NCBI RefSeq assembly: GCF_001274935.1
Contig: NZ_LILC01000019.1
Location: 124,001-188,000 of the forward strand
Reading direction: 5' to 3'
Length of the DNA stretch: 64,000 nt
DNA from: Priestia koreensis
GTDB lineage: Bacteria; Bacillota; Bacilli; Bacillales; Bacillaceae_H
Part shown: piece by piece, positions 45,316 through 51,903 of the stretch
How the letters are laid out: each line of letters begins with the position of its first letter
Numbering within the stretch: position 1 is the stretch's first letter
Position numbers and translations under genes: made by a program
The notes under the pieces: generated by a model
What the model saw: only the letters and a program-made list of their open reading frames with translations
Databases searched by the model: none
What the model was told of the DNA's origin: nothing

Positions 45316-46309
45316 TCAGTATGTAGAAGGCGTGAAGGAAGGAAGTCGTGCTTGGCTTGCAAAGACCATTACGCTGATTGAAAGCAATGCCGCAAAGCAT
45401 AAGGATCAAGCCCAGGAAGTGTTAAAGGAGCTTTATTCCTCAACAGGTGCCGCTATTCGCGTTGGGATTACAGGAGTCCCGGGAGCAGGGAAAAGCACGT
45501 TTATTGAAAAGTTTGGTTTGTATCTATGTGAGCAAGGATATAAAGTAGCGGTTCTGGCCATTGATCCGAGTAGCTCTGTGACAGGAGGCAGTATTTTAGG
45601 GGATAAGACAAGGATGGAAGAGTTATCAAAGCATCCGAGAGCATTTATACGCCCGTCTCCATCACAAGGAACGCTAGGAGGAGTACACCGAAAAACGCGG
45701 GAAACGATGCTGCTATGTGAAGCAGGCGGGTACGATGTCATCATCATTGAAACCGTAGGAGTCGGTCAAAGCGAATTTTTAGTGAAGGATATGGTGGATT
45801 TCTTTTTCCTGCTTACGTTAACAGGAGCAGGAGACGAGCTTCAAGGAATGAAAAAAGGCATTATGGAGCTTGTCCAGCTGATCTGCATTAACAAAGCGGA
45901 CGGAGATAATCGGGAGCGGGCCAGAATTGCGAAGGGAGAACTAGAAACGCTTCTTCACGTGTTAGCACCGAATGATCAGGAATGGGCGACGAAGGTGATG
46001 ACATGCTCAGCTCTTTACGAGGAGCAGGTTGCAGACGTATGGAGCGTGATTCAGCAGTACGTGTTGCATATGAAAAGCATCGGCCGTTTTGAGCAAAAGC
46101 GAAGCGAGCAGTTAAAACAGTGGGTCCGCACGCTGATTAATGACCAGCTTCTTGCTTCCTTTTATCAGCATCCCGTCTCTAAGGCTTCGCTCGCTCATAC
46201 AGAGAAGGAGCTAACAGCAGGGAATGTGACGGTGGCTGAGGCATTAGAAGACTTGATAGGACAGTACGAAGCGAATATTGTGCTAAAATATAAAAAAGAA
46301 GGATTATGA
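45293..46309 (+). CDS. meaB: Methylmalonyl-CoA mutase-associated GTPase MeaB (ArgK family)
   Basis: A 338-aa G3E-family GTPase that guards and reloads the mutase with adenosylcobalamin. P-loop GVPGAGKST, switch region [21 protein letters not shown], Walker [13 protein letters not shown] and base-specificity NKADGDN are present. ATG at 45293 has GGAG 7 nt upstream and lies 23 nt inside mutB; an ATG at 45272 is possible but less well placed. The older ArgK kinase label is not supported by context. A hairpin spans the stop codon. Confidence 0.95.
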   Translation: MKRRHSTNQYVEGVKEGSRAWLAKTITLIESNAAKHKDQAQEVLKELYSSTGAAIRVGITGVPGAGKSTFIEKFGLYLCEQGYKVAVLAIDPSSSVTGGSILGDKTRMEELSKHPRAFIRPSPSQGTLGGVHRKTRETMLLCEAGGYDVIIIETVGVGQSEFLVKDMVDFFFLLTLTGAGDELQGMKKGIMELVQLICINKADGDNRERARIAKGELETLLHVLAPNDQEWATKVMTCSALYEEQVADVWSVIQQYVLHMKSIGRFEQKRSEQLKQWVRTLINDQLLASFYQHPVSKASLAHTEKELTAGNVTVAEALEDLIGQYEANIVLKYKKEGL

Positions 46310-46323
46310 TCACATAATCCTTC
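46298..46323 (+). other. Hairpin spanning the meaB stop codon
   Basis: GAAGGATTATG (46298-46308) pairs perfectly with CATAATCCTTC (46313-46323) with a 4-nt loop; the TGA stop begins inside the stem. No T-run follows, so it may stabilise the mRNA end or act as a weak terminator. Confidence 0.6.
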
Positions 46324-46460
46324 CATCTAGGGAGTTTAGGGGTATGGTTCTAGATGTATTGATAGTATGACCGTAAGCATTTTCCTTTAAACATTTTCAT
46401 TTGAAAAGAAAACCTAACAAATGTATCATTAAGCTACGGTATGAGAAGGAGGCAAAAAAC

Positions 46461-46904
46461 ATGGGCTTTAACTTAGATTTTAATTTGTTCATGAATGATG
46501 TAGTTAAACAAGCGCGCCAAGAAATTACGGCAGCAGGATATACAGAACTAACAACGGCTACAGATGTAGAAGATGCGTTTGCACAAAAAGGTACAACACT
46601 TGTAATGGTGAACTCTGTGTGCGGATGTGCGGGAGGCATTGCTCGTCCAGCAGCATCACACGCGATTCATTATGATAAACGTCCAGATCAGCTTGTAACG
46701 GTATTTGCTGGTCAGGATAAAGAAGCGACAGCACGTGCGCGTGAATTTTTTGAAGGCTACCCACCGTCTTCACCATCTTTTGCTCTATTAAAAGATGGGA
46801 AAATCATTACGATGGTTGAACGTCATGAAATTGAAGGACACGATCCAATGGCTGTTGTATCCAAACTACAGTCTGCATTTGACGCACACTGTGAAGAAGT
46901 GTAA
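46461..46904 (+). CDS. brxB: Bacilliredoxin BrxB (YqiW)
   Basis: A 147-aa DUF1094 protein that removes bacillithiol from mixed disulfides after oxidative stress. The family CGC motif is at [15 protein letters not shown] (about residues 52-54). ATG at 46461 follows GGAGG by 8 nt; a longer in-frame opening upstream lacks a ribosome-binding site. It lies between the bkd/mut cluster and the arginine-type transporter, as yqiW does in B. subtilis between bkdB and yqiX. Confidence 0.95.
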   Translation: MGFNLDFNLFMNDVVKQARQEITAAGYTELTTATDVEDAFAQKGTTLVMVNSVCGCAGGIARPAASHAIHYDKRPDQLVTVFAGQDKEATARAREFFEGYPPSSPSFALLKDGKIITMVERHEIEGHDPMAVVSKLQSAFDAHCEEV

Positions 46905-46914
46905 TTAAAAAGAG

Positions 46915-46953
46915 AAAAAAGACGAGAGGCTTTAATGTCTCTCGTCTTTTTTT
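46915..46953 (+). terminator. Terminator of brxB
   Basis: AAAAAAGACGAGAG pairs with CTCTCGTCTTTTTTT, loop of 10 nt. Confidence 0.93.
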
Positions 46954-47095
46954 ATGCTTATTTATACAAAGAATATGTATAAAATAATAGAGGATTAAAG
47001 AAGAAAAAGAATTTTAAAATAGTAATTAAAACATTGTTAAACAGTGATTTAAAAGAAGTTTTTCTGAGATAACATTAAATGATAACAAAAAACAA

Positions 47096-47133
47096 TAAAT
47101 TTATATTCAAAAAATATATTGCATATTTATTTA
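47096..47133. promoter_or_regulatory. Candidate tandem ARG boxes
   Basis: 47096-47109, read on the minus strand, is TGAATATAAATTTA (13 of 14 matches to TGAATWWWWATTCA). 47120-47133 is TGCATATTTATTTA (12 of 14). They are 24 bp apart, and the second overlaps the -35 element. AhrC/ArgR is encoded in this window. The AT-richness of the region raises the chance-match rate. Confidence 0.35.
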
Positions 47134-47146
47134 AATCTGTTAAAAT
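47119..47146 (+). promoter_or_regulatory. Sigma-A promoter of the arginine-type transporter operon
   Basis: TTGCAT (47119-47124), 16-nt spacer, TAAAAT (47141-47146) with TG one base upstream (extended -10). Predicted start near 47153. Confidence 0.6.
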
Positions 47147-47169
47147 ACATTTTATTGAATAGATATAAA

Positions 47170-47300
47170 TTCACGTTGCTACTTCCGACAAAGGAAGGTG
47201 GCTCGTGAAGGTTCAAGAGTCGGGAGAAGAAGGGATTCTTCTTGTGTACATAGACCGACTGATTACGTTGCGTTTTCGTCACGTGTCATCGTGATGACTA
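47170..47300 (+). promoter_or_regulatory. Structured 5' leader of the artP-like gene, family unknown
   Basis: Domain 1: TTCACG (47170-47175) pairs with CGTGAA (47204-47209) around GCTACTTCC / GGAAGGTGGC (47178-47202, one bulge). Domain 2: AGTCGG (47218-47223) pairs with CCGACT (47255-47260) around AGAAGAA-GGGA-TTCTTCT (47225-47242), a stem capped by a GNRA-type tetraloop. A third imperfect GTCACG/CGTGATGAC stem follows. No T-box, SAM, lysine, glycine or guanidine riboswitch signature was recognised. Confidence 0.5.
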
Positions 47301-47347
47301 TATTTTGGTATATTAATAGGTTTATACAATATTGAGGGGGACATAAA

Positions 47348-48130
47348 ATGAAAAAGTGGTTATCGCTTGCAGTAGTGAGCATGTTAGTAGTGGGAATTCT
47401 TGCAGCATGTGGAACAAAAGATGAAAAAACGTCAGGAGACGGAAAAAAGGTCCTAACGATGGGGACATCAGCAGATTACAAGCCGTTTGAATACGTTGAT
47501 ACAAAAAATGGAGAAGATCCAATCGGATTTGATATTGATTTAGCGAATGCAATCGCGAAAAAGCTAGGCTATAAAGTAGAAGTGCAAGATATGGATTTCG
47601 GCGGATTAATTCCAGCTATTCAAGCAGATCAAGTTGATTTTGTTATGGCAGGAATGACACCAACTGAAAAGCGTAAAAAGAACGTTGATTTCACAGACGT
47701 TTATTACACAGCAAAAGATGTAATCATTACACCAAAAAACAGTGGAATTAAATCCGTGGATGATTTAAAAGGAAAAACCATTGGCGTACAAGCTTCTTCT
47801 ATTCAAGAAGACAAAGCAAAAGAGTTAAACAAAACAACGAAGTTCAAAATTGAAAACCGCAACCGTATTCCAGATATTATTCAAGAAATTAAGTCAGATC
47901 GTTTTGACGCAGCGATTATTGAAGATACAGTAGCGAAGGGCTATTTAGATAAAGAAAAAGATTTAACAGGTATTGTCATCAGTGATGATAAAGAAGATGA
48001 AGCAGGATCTGCAATTGCATTTCCAAAAGACAGTAAGTTAACAAAAGACTTTAACCGCGTGCTAAATGAAATGAAAGAAAACGGTGAGCTAGATAAGCTA
48101 ATCGTAAAATGGTTTGGCGGAGATCAATAA
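47348..48130 (+). CDS. artP: Amino-acid ABC transporter substrate-binding lipoprotein (ArtP/YqiX-like)
   Basis: A 260-aa secreted lipoprotein: signal peptide (1-19) with lipobox ILAAC, Cys21 being the lipidated residue, then a periplasmic-binding-protein type 2 domain (TMGTSADYKPFEY, GFDIDLANAIAKKLG, DFVMAGMTPTEKRKKNVDFT). The motif set fits the polar/basic amino acid family; in B. subtilis the ortholog YqiX (ArtP) is assigned to arginine. RBS GAGGGGG lies 7 nt before the ATG. Permease and ATPase genes follow. Upstream sits a structured leader with ARG-box-like sites. Confidence 0.88.
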   Translation: MKKWLSLAVVSMLVVGILAACGTKDEKTSGDGKKVLTMGTSADYKPFEYVDTKNGEDPIGFDIDLANAIAKKLGYKVEVQDMDFGGLIPAIQADQVDFVMAGMTPTEKRKKNVDFTDVYYTAKDVIITPKNSGIKSVDDLKGKTIGVQASSIQEDKAKELNKTTKFKIENRNRIPDIIQEIKSDRFDAAIIEDTVAKGYLDKEKDLTGIVISDDKEDEAGSAIAFPKDSKLTKDFNRVLNEMKENGELDKLIVKWFGGDQ

Positions 48131-48158
48131 GTAGTAAGAAGAGGGGAAGGAACAAAGC

Positions 48159-48818
48159 ATGAAACTAGATTTTACACAAATACAGCCTTCCATCCCTTAT
48201 ATTTTAGAAGGGATTGGCGTGACGCTAAAAGTTGTAGCGGTATCAGCGATAATAGGATTTGTACTTGGAATTGTATTGGCTCTCTTCAAAATTGGTCGCG
48301 TCAAAGTGCTCACGATTTTAGCCGATATTTACACGTCCATCTTTAGAGGAACGCCGCTAATCTTACAGTTGATGATCATTTACTTTGGGATGCCGCAAAT
48401 CGTTGGATTTAAAATAGATGCTTACGTGGCAGCGGTTATAGCGTTCGGCCTAAATTCAGCGGCATATATATCTGAAATCATCCGTGCGGGGATTGGCGCA
48501 GTTGATAAAGGGCAAAAGGAAGCTGCAATGGCGCTTGGTATTTCTTACGGACGTATGATGTGGAGCATTATTCTTCCACAGGCATTTAAAAACATTTTAC
48601 CGGCGCTCATGAACGAATTAATTTCGTTAACAAAAGAATCGGCTGTTGTAACGGTAATCGGGATTGCCGATATCATGCGCCGTTCGTACTTAGTCGGCGG
48701 AGACACGTACGCATACTTTGAGCCGTTGCTTTTTGCAGGCTTGATCTATTACGTAATGGTCATGATTTTAACGATACTCGGTAAATTAGTGGAGAGGGGT
48801 TTGAAGAGCAGTGATTAA
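48159..48818 (+). CDS. artQ: Amino-acid ABC transporter permease (ArtQ/YqiY-like)
   Basis: A 219-aa HisM-type permease with five membrane helices. The N-terminal signature [18 protein letters not shown] and the ATPase-contacting EAA loop [23 protein letters not shown] are complete. RBS AGAGGGGAAGG. It overlaps the ATPase gene by 8 nt, so the two are coupled. Forms the membrane channel for the ArtP-type binding protein. Confidence 0.9.
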   Translation: MKLDFTQIQPSIPYILEGIGVTLKVVAVSAIIGFVLGIVLALFKIGRVKVLTILADIYTSIFRGTPLILQLMIIYFGMPQIVGFKIDAYVAAVIAFGLNSAAYISEIIRAGIGAVDKGQKEAAMALGISYGRMMWSIILPQAFKNILPALMNELISLTKESAVVTVIGIADIMRRSYLVGGDTYAYFEPLLFAGLIYYVMVMILTILGKLVERGLKSSD

Positions 48819-49533
48819 GGTAGAAAACCTCCACAAGTCATTTGGAAAACTAGACGTTTTAAAAGGTATTTCAACATCGATTAAGCAAGGTGAAGTTGTT
48901 GCGATTATTGGGCCTTCTGGTTCAGGGAAATCAACGTTTCTTCGCTGCTTGAATTTGTTAGAAGAACCAACAAGCGGTCAGGTGTTCATTAACGGACAAA
49001 ACGTGACAAGCAAAAAGGTCGATATTATGAAAGTTCGTCAAGGCGTTGGAATGGTATTTCAGCACTTTCACTTATTTCCACATATGACGGTGTTAAAGAA
49101 CTTAACGTATGCACCGAACAAAGTGAAAAAAGTAGCGGGAGCGGAAGCTGAAAAGCAAGCGATGGAACTACTTGAAAAAGTGGGACTATCGGCAAAGGCG
49201 AACGAATATCCGAACCGCTTGTCAGGTGGACAAAAACAACGTGTAGCAATTGCAAGAGCGCTTGCGATGTCACCGGAAGTCATGCTGTTCGATGAGCCAA
49301 CATCTGCGCTTGATCCTGAAATGGTCAAAGAAGTGCTAGACGTAATGAAAAACTTGGCGGAAACGGGTATGACGATGGCGATTGTAACACACGAAATGGG
49401 ATTTGCACGTGAAGTCGCAGACCGCGTTTTGTTTTTAGATAATGGTCAGCTCGTAGAAGACAGTCCACCAGAAGAATTTTTCGTCAATCCGAAAAGTACG
49501 CGTGCCAAAGAGTTTTTAGAGAAAATTTTATAA
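48811..49533 (+). CDS. artM: Amino-acid ABC transporter ATP-binding protein (ArtM/YqiZ-like)
   Basis: A 240-aa ABC ATPase: Walker [11 protein letters not shown]-loop [13 protein letters not shown], signature [15 protein letters not shown], Walker [15 protein letters not shown] and the His switch VTHEM. GTG start (48811) overlaps the permease gene, with GAGAGGGG upstream. The ...HFHLFPHMT... context is typical of polar amino acid importers. A terminator follows. Confidence 0.92.
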   Translation: MIKVENLHKSFGKLDVLKGISTSIKQGEVVAIIGPSGSGKSTFLRCLNLLEEPTSGQVFINGQNVTSKKVDIMKVRQGVGMVFQHFHLFPHMTVLKNLTYAPNKVKKVAGAEAEKQAMELLEKVGLSAKANEYPNRLSGGQKQRVAIARALAMSPEVMLFDEPTSALDPEMVKEVLDVMKNLAETGMTMAIVTHEMGFAREVADRVLFLDNGQLVEDSPPEEFFVNPKSTRAKEFLEKIL

Positions 49534-49542
49534 AAGAGGTCC

Positions 49543-49580
49543 GGGCAAGGGAGATAGCTTCCTTGCTCTTTCTGTTTTTC
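49543..49580 (+). terminator. Terminator of the transporter operon
   Basis: GGGCAAGG (49543-49550) pairs with CCTTGCTC (49561-49568), one G-U pair, followed by TTTCTGTTTTTC. Confidence 0.75.
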
Positions 49581-49674
49581 ATTGGTGAAAGGTTGCGAAA
49601 TGACCGATTTCATGATAAGAAATAGGATAGACTGATAGGGGAAAGCTTAAAAGAAAGTAGGAGTTTGAATAAAG

Positions 49675-50622
49675 ATGAAATTTAAAATTGGTTATCGAAC
49701 GCTGAAAACAGCTATTGGAACCGCACTAGCAATTATGATTGCGCAATTTTTTGATCTGCAATTTTTCCCTTCCGCAGGTATTATTACGATTCTTTGCATT
49801 CAAGTATCACAGAAAAAATCACTTCGTACCGCCACACAGCGTTTCCTTGCCTGTTCAATGGCGATCGTCTTCTCGTTTGTCTTCTTTGAAGGGATTACGT
49901 ATCACCCTGTTATTATTGGGCTCATGCTTTTATTCTTCATTCCAACGACCGTGCTGTTAAATGTAAAAGAAGGGATTGTCACGAGTTCCGTTATTATTTT
50001 ACATATTTATTCGTTGCAAAACATGACGTGGAAAATCGTATTCAACGAGCTAGGGCTCATTGTCATTGGGATCGGTGTCGCGCTCGTTATGAACCTTTAC
50101 ATGCCGAGCTTGGACCGGGATATGAAAAAATACCAGACGAAGATTGAAGAAAATTTCAAGCGTGTGTTTGAAGAAATGGTGTCTTATTTACGAACAAATG
50201 AAAGCAATTGGAGCGGGGAGGAAATTACGGAAACAGCTCAATTGCTTGAGAGAGCAAAAGCACTGGCCTTTCGTGACATTGAAAATCATCTTGTTCAGCA
50301 GGAGAACTACTATTATCATTACTTTCGTATTCGTGAAAAACAGTTTGAGATTATAGAGCGCATGCTTCCACATATCACGTCCATTGACTCCATGGTTGAA
50401 CAGCGCTATATGATTGCGGACTTTATTGAAGAACTAGGCTTATCTATTCACCCAGGGAATACGGCGAAGCTATTTTTAGCGAAACTGTATCAGCTACGAG
50501 AGGAATTTCAAAGTATGGAGCTTCCGAAAACAAGAGAAGAGTTTGAGGCAAGAGCCGAGCTTCTTCACTTTTTAAAAGAAATGGAACAGTATTTAATTAT
50601 AAAAAAATCACTGAAAGTATAG
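49675..50622 (+). CDS. yqjA: Aromatic acid exporter family 1 (DUF939) membrane protein YqjA
   Basis: A 315-aa protein with four to five N-terminal membrane helices (about residues 8-145) and a long cytoplasmic helical domain. The N-terminal IGYRTLKTAIGTALAIMIAQ is typical of the ArAE_1/FUSC-like family, which has been linked to efflux of aromatic acids in other bacteria; the substrate here is unknown. RBS AGTAGGAG precedes the ATG. Position matches B. subtilis yqjA, after the art-type transporter. Confidence 0.87.
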   Translation: MKFKIGYRTLKTAIGTALAIMIAQFFDLQFFPSAGIITILCIQVSQKKSLRTATQRFLACSMAIVFSFVFFEGITYHPVIIGLMLLFFIPTTVLLNVKEGIVTSSVIILHIYSLQNMTWKIVFNELGLIVIGIGVALVMNLYMPSLDRDMKKYQTKIEENFKRVFEEMVSYLRTNESNWSGEEITETAQLLERAKALAFRDIENHLVQQENYYYHYFRIREKQFEIIERMLPHITSIDSMVEQRYMIADFIEELGLSIHPGNTAKLFLAKLYQLREEFQSMELPKTREEFEARAELLHFLKEMEQYLIIKKSLKV

Positions 50623-50668
50623 AAGAAGAAAGTTGGCAAACCCTAAGAAAAAAACTAGGTGATGCAAA

Positions 50669-51169
50669 ATGAAAACGGCTCTTATTCTTTTAACTTTTAT
50701 ACTGTCACCAGTATGGCCACTAGCCGCTACGCCTGGTGATCCTTCCATTATCGTGAATAAGGAAACAAATGAAGGTATTTTTGTACAAGAGGGAAAAATT
50801 CTACAGCAGTTCACTGTGGCAACAGGAGAATCGGCTGAATTAACGCCAGAAGGGGAATTTACGATAACGGTGAAGGCGAAAAATCCGTATTACCGACGTA
50901 AAAACATCCCTGGTGGAGATCCGGAAAATCCATTAGGAACAAGGTGGATGGGATTTGACGCAAGAGGGACAGATGGACGAATTTACGGACTGCACGGGAC
51001 AAACCGAGAATCATCCATCGGACAATATGTAACACAGGGATGTATTCGACTACATAAGGACGCGATTGAAGCACTTTATGAGAAAATTCCACTCGGAACA
51101 AAGGTAATCATTACGTCCTCCCCTTATTCAATAGATACAATAGCCAGACAAAAAGGCATGATAAAATAA
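50669..51169 (+). CDS. yqjB: Exported L,D-transpeptidase YqjB
   Basis: A 166-aa YkuD-fold enzyme with an N-terminal signal peptide (about 1-20, cleavage after PLAATP region). The catalytic motif is complete: GLHGTNRESSIG (His) and YVTQGCIRLHKDAIE (Cys nucleophile, Arg). It should form 3-3 cross-links or other L,D-acyl transfers in peptidoglycan outside the membrane. It lacks a LysM domain, unlike YkuD. RBS AGGTGATG lies 6 nt before the ATG. 46 nt after yqjA. Confidence 0.9.
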   Translation: MKTALILLTFILSPVWPLAATPGDPSIIVNKETNEGIFVQEGKILQQFTVATGESAELTPEGEFTITVKAKNPYYRRKNIPGGDPENPLGTRWMGFDARGTDGRIYGLHGTNRESSIGQYVTQGCIRLHKDAIEALYEKIPLGTKVIITSSPYSIDTIARQKGMIK

Positions 51170-51198
51170 CCAGAGCATATGCGCTCTGGTTATTTTTA
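51164..51198. terminator. Bidirectional terminator between yqjB and the Prli42-like gene
   Basis: AAATAACCAGAGC (51164-51176) pairs with GCTCTGGTTATTT (51183-51195) and T residues follow. It overlaps the yqjB stop and the last codon of the convergent small gene. Confidence 0.9.
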
Positions 51199-51291
51199 TA
51201 TCCACATTGCAAGACCAGTTAAAAGGGTCGTAAGAAGCATTACGGCGAGCATGAGGAATACAACAATTCTTTGTACTTTTTTATTCGACAT
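51196..51291 (-). CDS. prli42: Prli42-like 31-aa membrane miniprotein
   Basis: On the minus strand ATG at 51291 opens a 31-codon frame (MSNKKVQRIVVFLMLAVML, then LTTLLTGLAMWI) with GGAGG 6 nt upstream. A basic N-terminus (two Lys, one Arg) is followed by a single hydrophobic helix. This is the size and pattern of Prli42, the membrane miniprotein that tethers the stressosome in Listeria and is conserved in Firmicutes. It converges on yqjB and is divergent from the epimerase gene. Its identity rests on remembered similarity and has not been checked by search. Confidence 0.75.
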   Translation of the reverse strand: MSNKKVQRIVVFLMLAVMLLTTLLTGLAMWI

Positions 51292-51379
51292 GAGCAACCT
51301 CCACACATCATTTTCTTTATTTTAACGTGGGAATTGAGGAGAGACAAGTCATTCCCTTTTATTTTCATATTCTCAACAC

Positions 51380-51401
51380 AAATGTCGAAAATTCGACATT
51401 T
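51380..51401. promoter_or_regulatory. 22-bp palindrome with two convergent Spo0A-like boxes
   Basis: AAATGTCGAA and TTCGACATTT, perfect 10-bp arms around a central AA. Each arm contains TGTCGAA, the Spo0A box. A possible promoter TTGAGG (51334-51339) / TTTTAT (51357-51362), spacer 17, would start near 51369, putting the palindrome just downstream in a repressor position for mce-mmdA. Confidence 0.55.
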
Positions 51402-51489
51402 GGTTCAAAATAATGAAGGATTTTGTAGACAGACAAAAGAATATTACATGAAGGGGAAAGGATTTTTTAAGACAACAGGAGGAGAGATC

Positions 51490-51903
51490 ATGGTTGAAAA
51501 AGTAGATCATATTGGGATTGCCGTTCAATCAATTGAGAGCGCTTTACCGTTTTACGTGGAGTCACTCGGTTTAACATTGATCGGAACAGAAGTGGTGGAA
51601 TCACAAAAAGTAAAGGTAGCCTTTTTAAATGCTGGGAATGTAAAGCTTGAATTACTAGAGCCAACGGCAGACAACAGCCCGATCGCAGCGTTCATCACAA
51701 AGCGCGGAGAAGGCATTCATCATATTGCGGTTGGCGTGACGTCTATAGAAGAACGAATTCAAGAGCTTCAAACTAGCGGCGTAAAAATGATTGATTTGTT
51801 ACCACGAAAAGGGGCAGCTGGTGCTAACATTGCGTTTTTACATCCGAAATCTGCTTCAGGCGTTTTATACGAATTATGCGAAAAGCAGAAGGAGGAAGCG
51901 TAA
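51490..51903 (+). CDS. mce: Methylmalonyl-CoA epimerase
   Basis: A 137-aa vicinal-oxygen-chelate enzyme that interconverts (S)- and (R)-methylmalonyl-CoA. Metal ligands appear in VDHIGIAVQS (His), GIHHIAVGV (His) and SGVLYELCE (Glu), with VKLELLEPT in between. ATG at 51490, with GGAGAG just upstream, gives the standard length; a longer in-frame opening lacks support. The stop shares one base with the mmdA start (TAATG). This gene (yqjC) and the next (yqjD) are adjacent in B. subtilis too, but here mutAB is also present. Confidence 0.94.
   Translation: MVEKVDHIGIAVQSIESALPFYVESLGLTLIGTEVVESQKVKVAFLNAGNVKLELLEPTADNSPIAAFITKRGEGIHHIAVGVTSIEERIQELQTSGVKMIDLLPRKGAAGANIAFLHPKSASGVLYELCEKQKEEA

Larger units (their letters stand above)
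46954..47347. other. Regulatory gap between brxB and the artP-like gene
   Basis: About 394 nt without a gene. The first 140 nt are extremely AT-rich. Then follow two ARG-box-like sequences (47096-47133), an extended -10 promoter (47119-47146), and a leader of about 195 nt with at least two well-formed hairpins (47170-47260) and a third weak one (about 47278-47298), ending at the GAGGGGG ribosome-binding site. No terminator is visible inside the leader. Confidence 0.65.

Noticed and set aside
47153..47347. T-box, SAM, lysine or glycine riboswitch in the artP-type leader
   Set aside because: No T-box AGGGTGGNACCGCG sequence, no terminator/antiterminator pair, and none of the conserved cores of the other classes were found.
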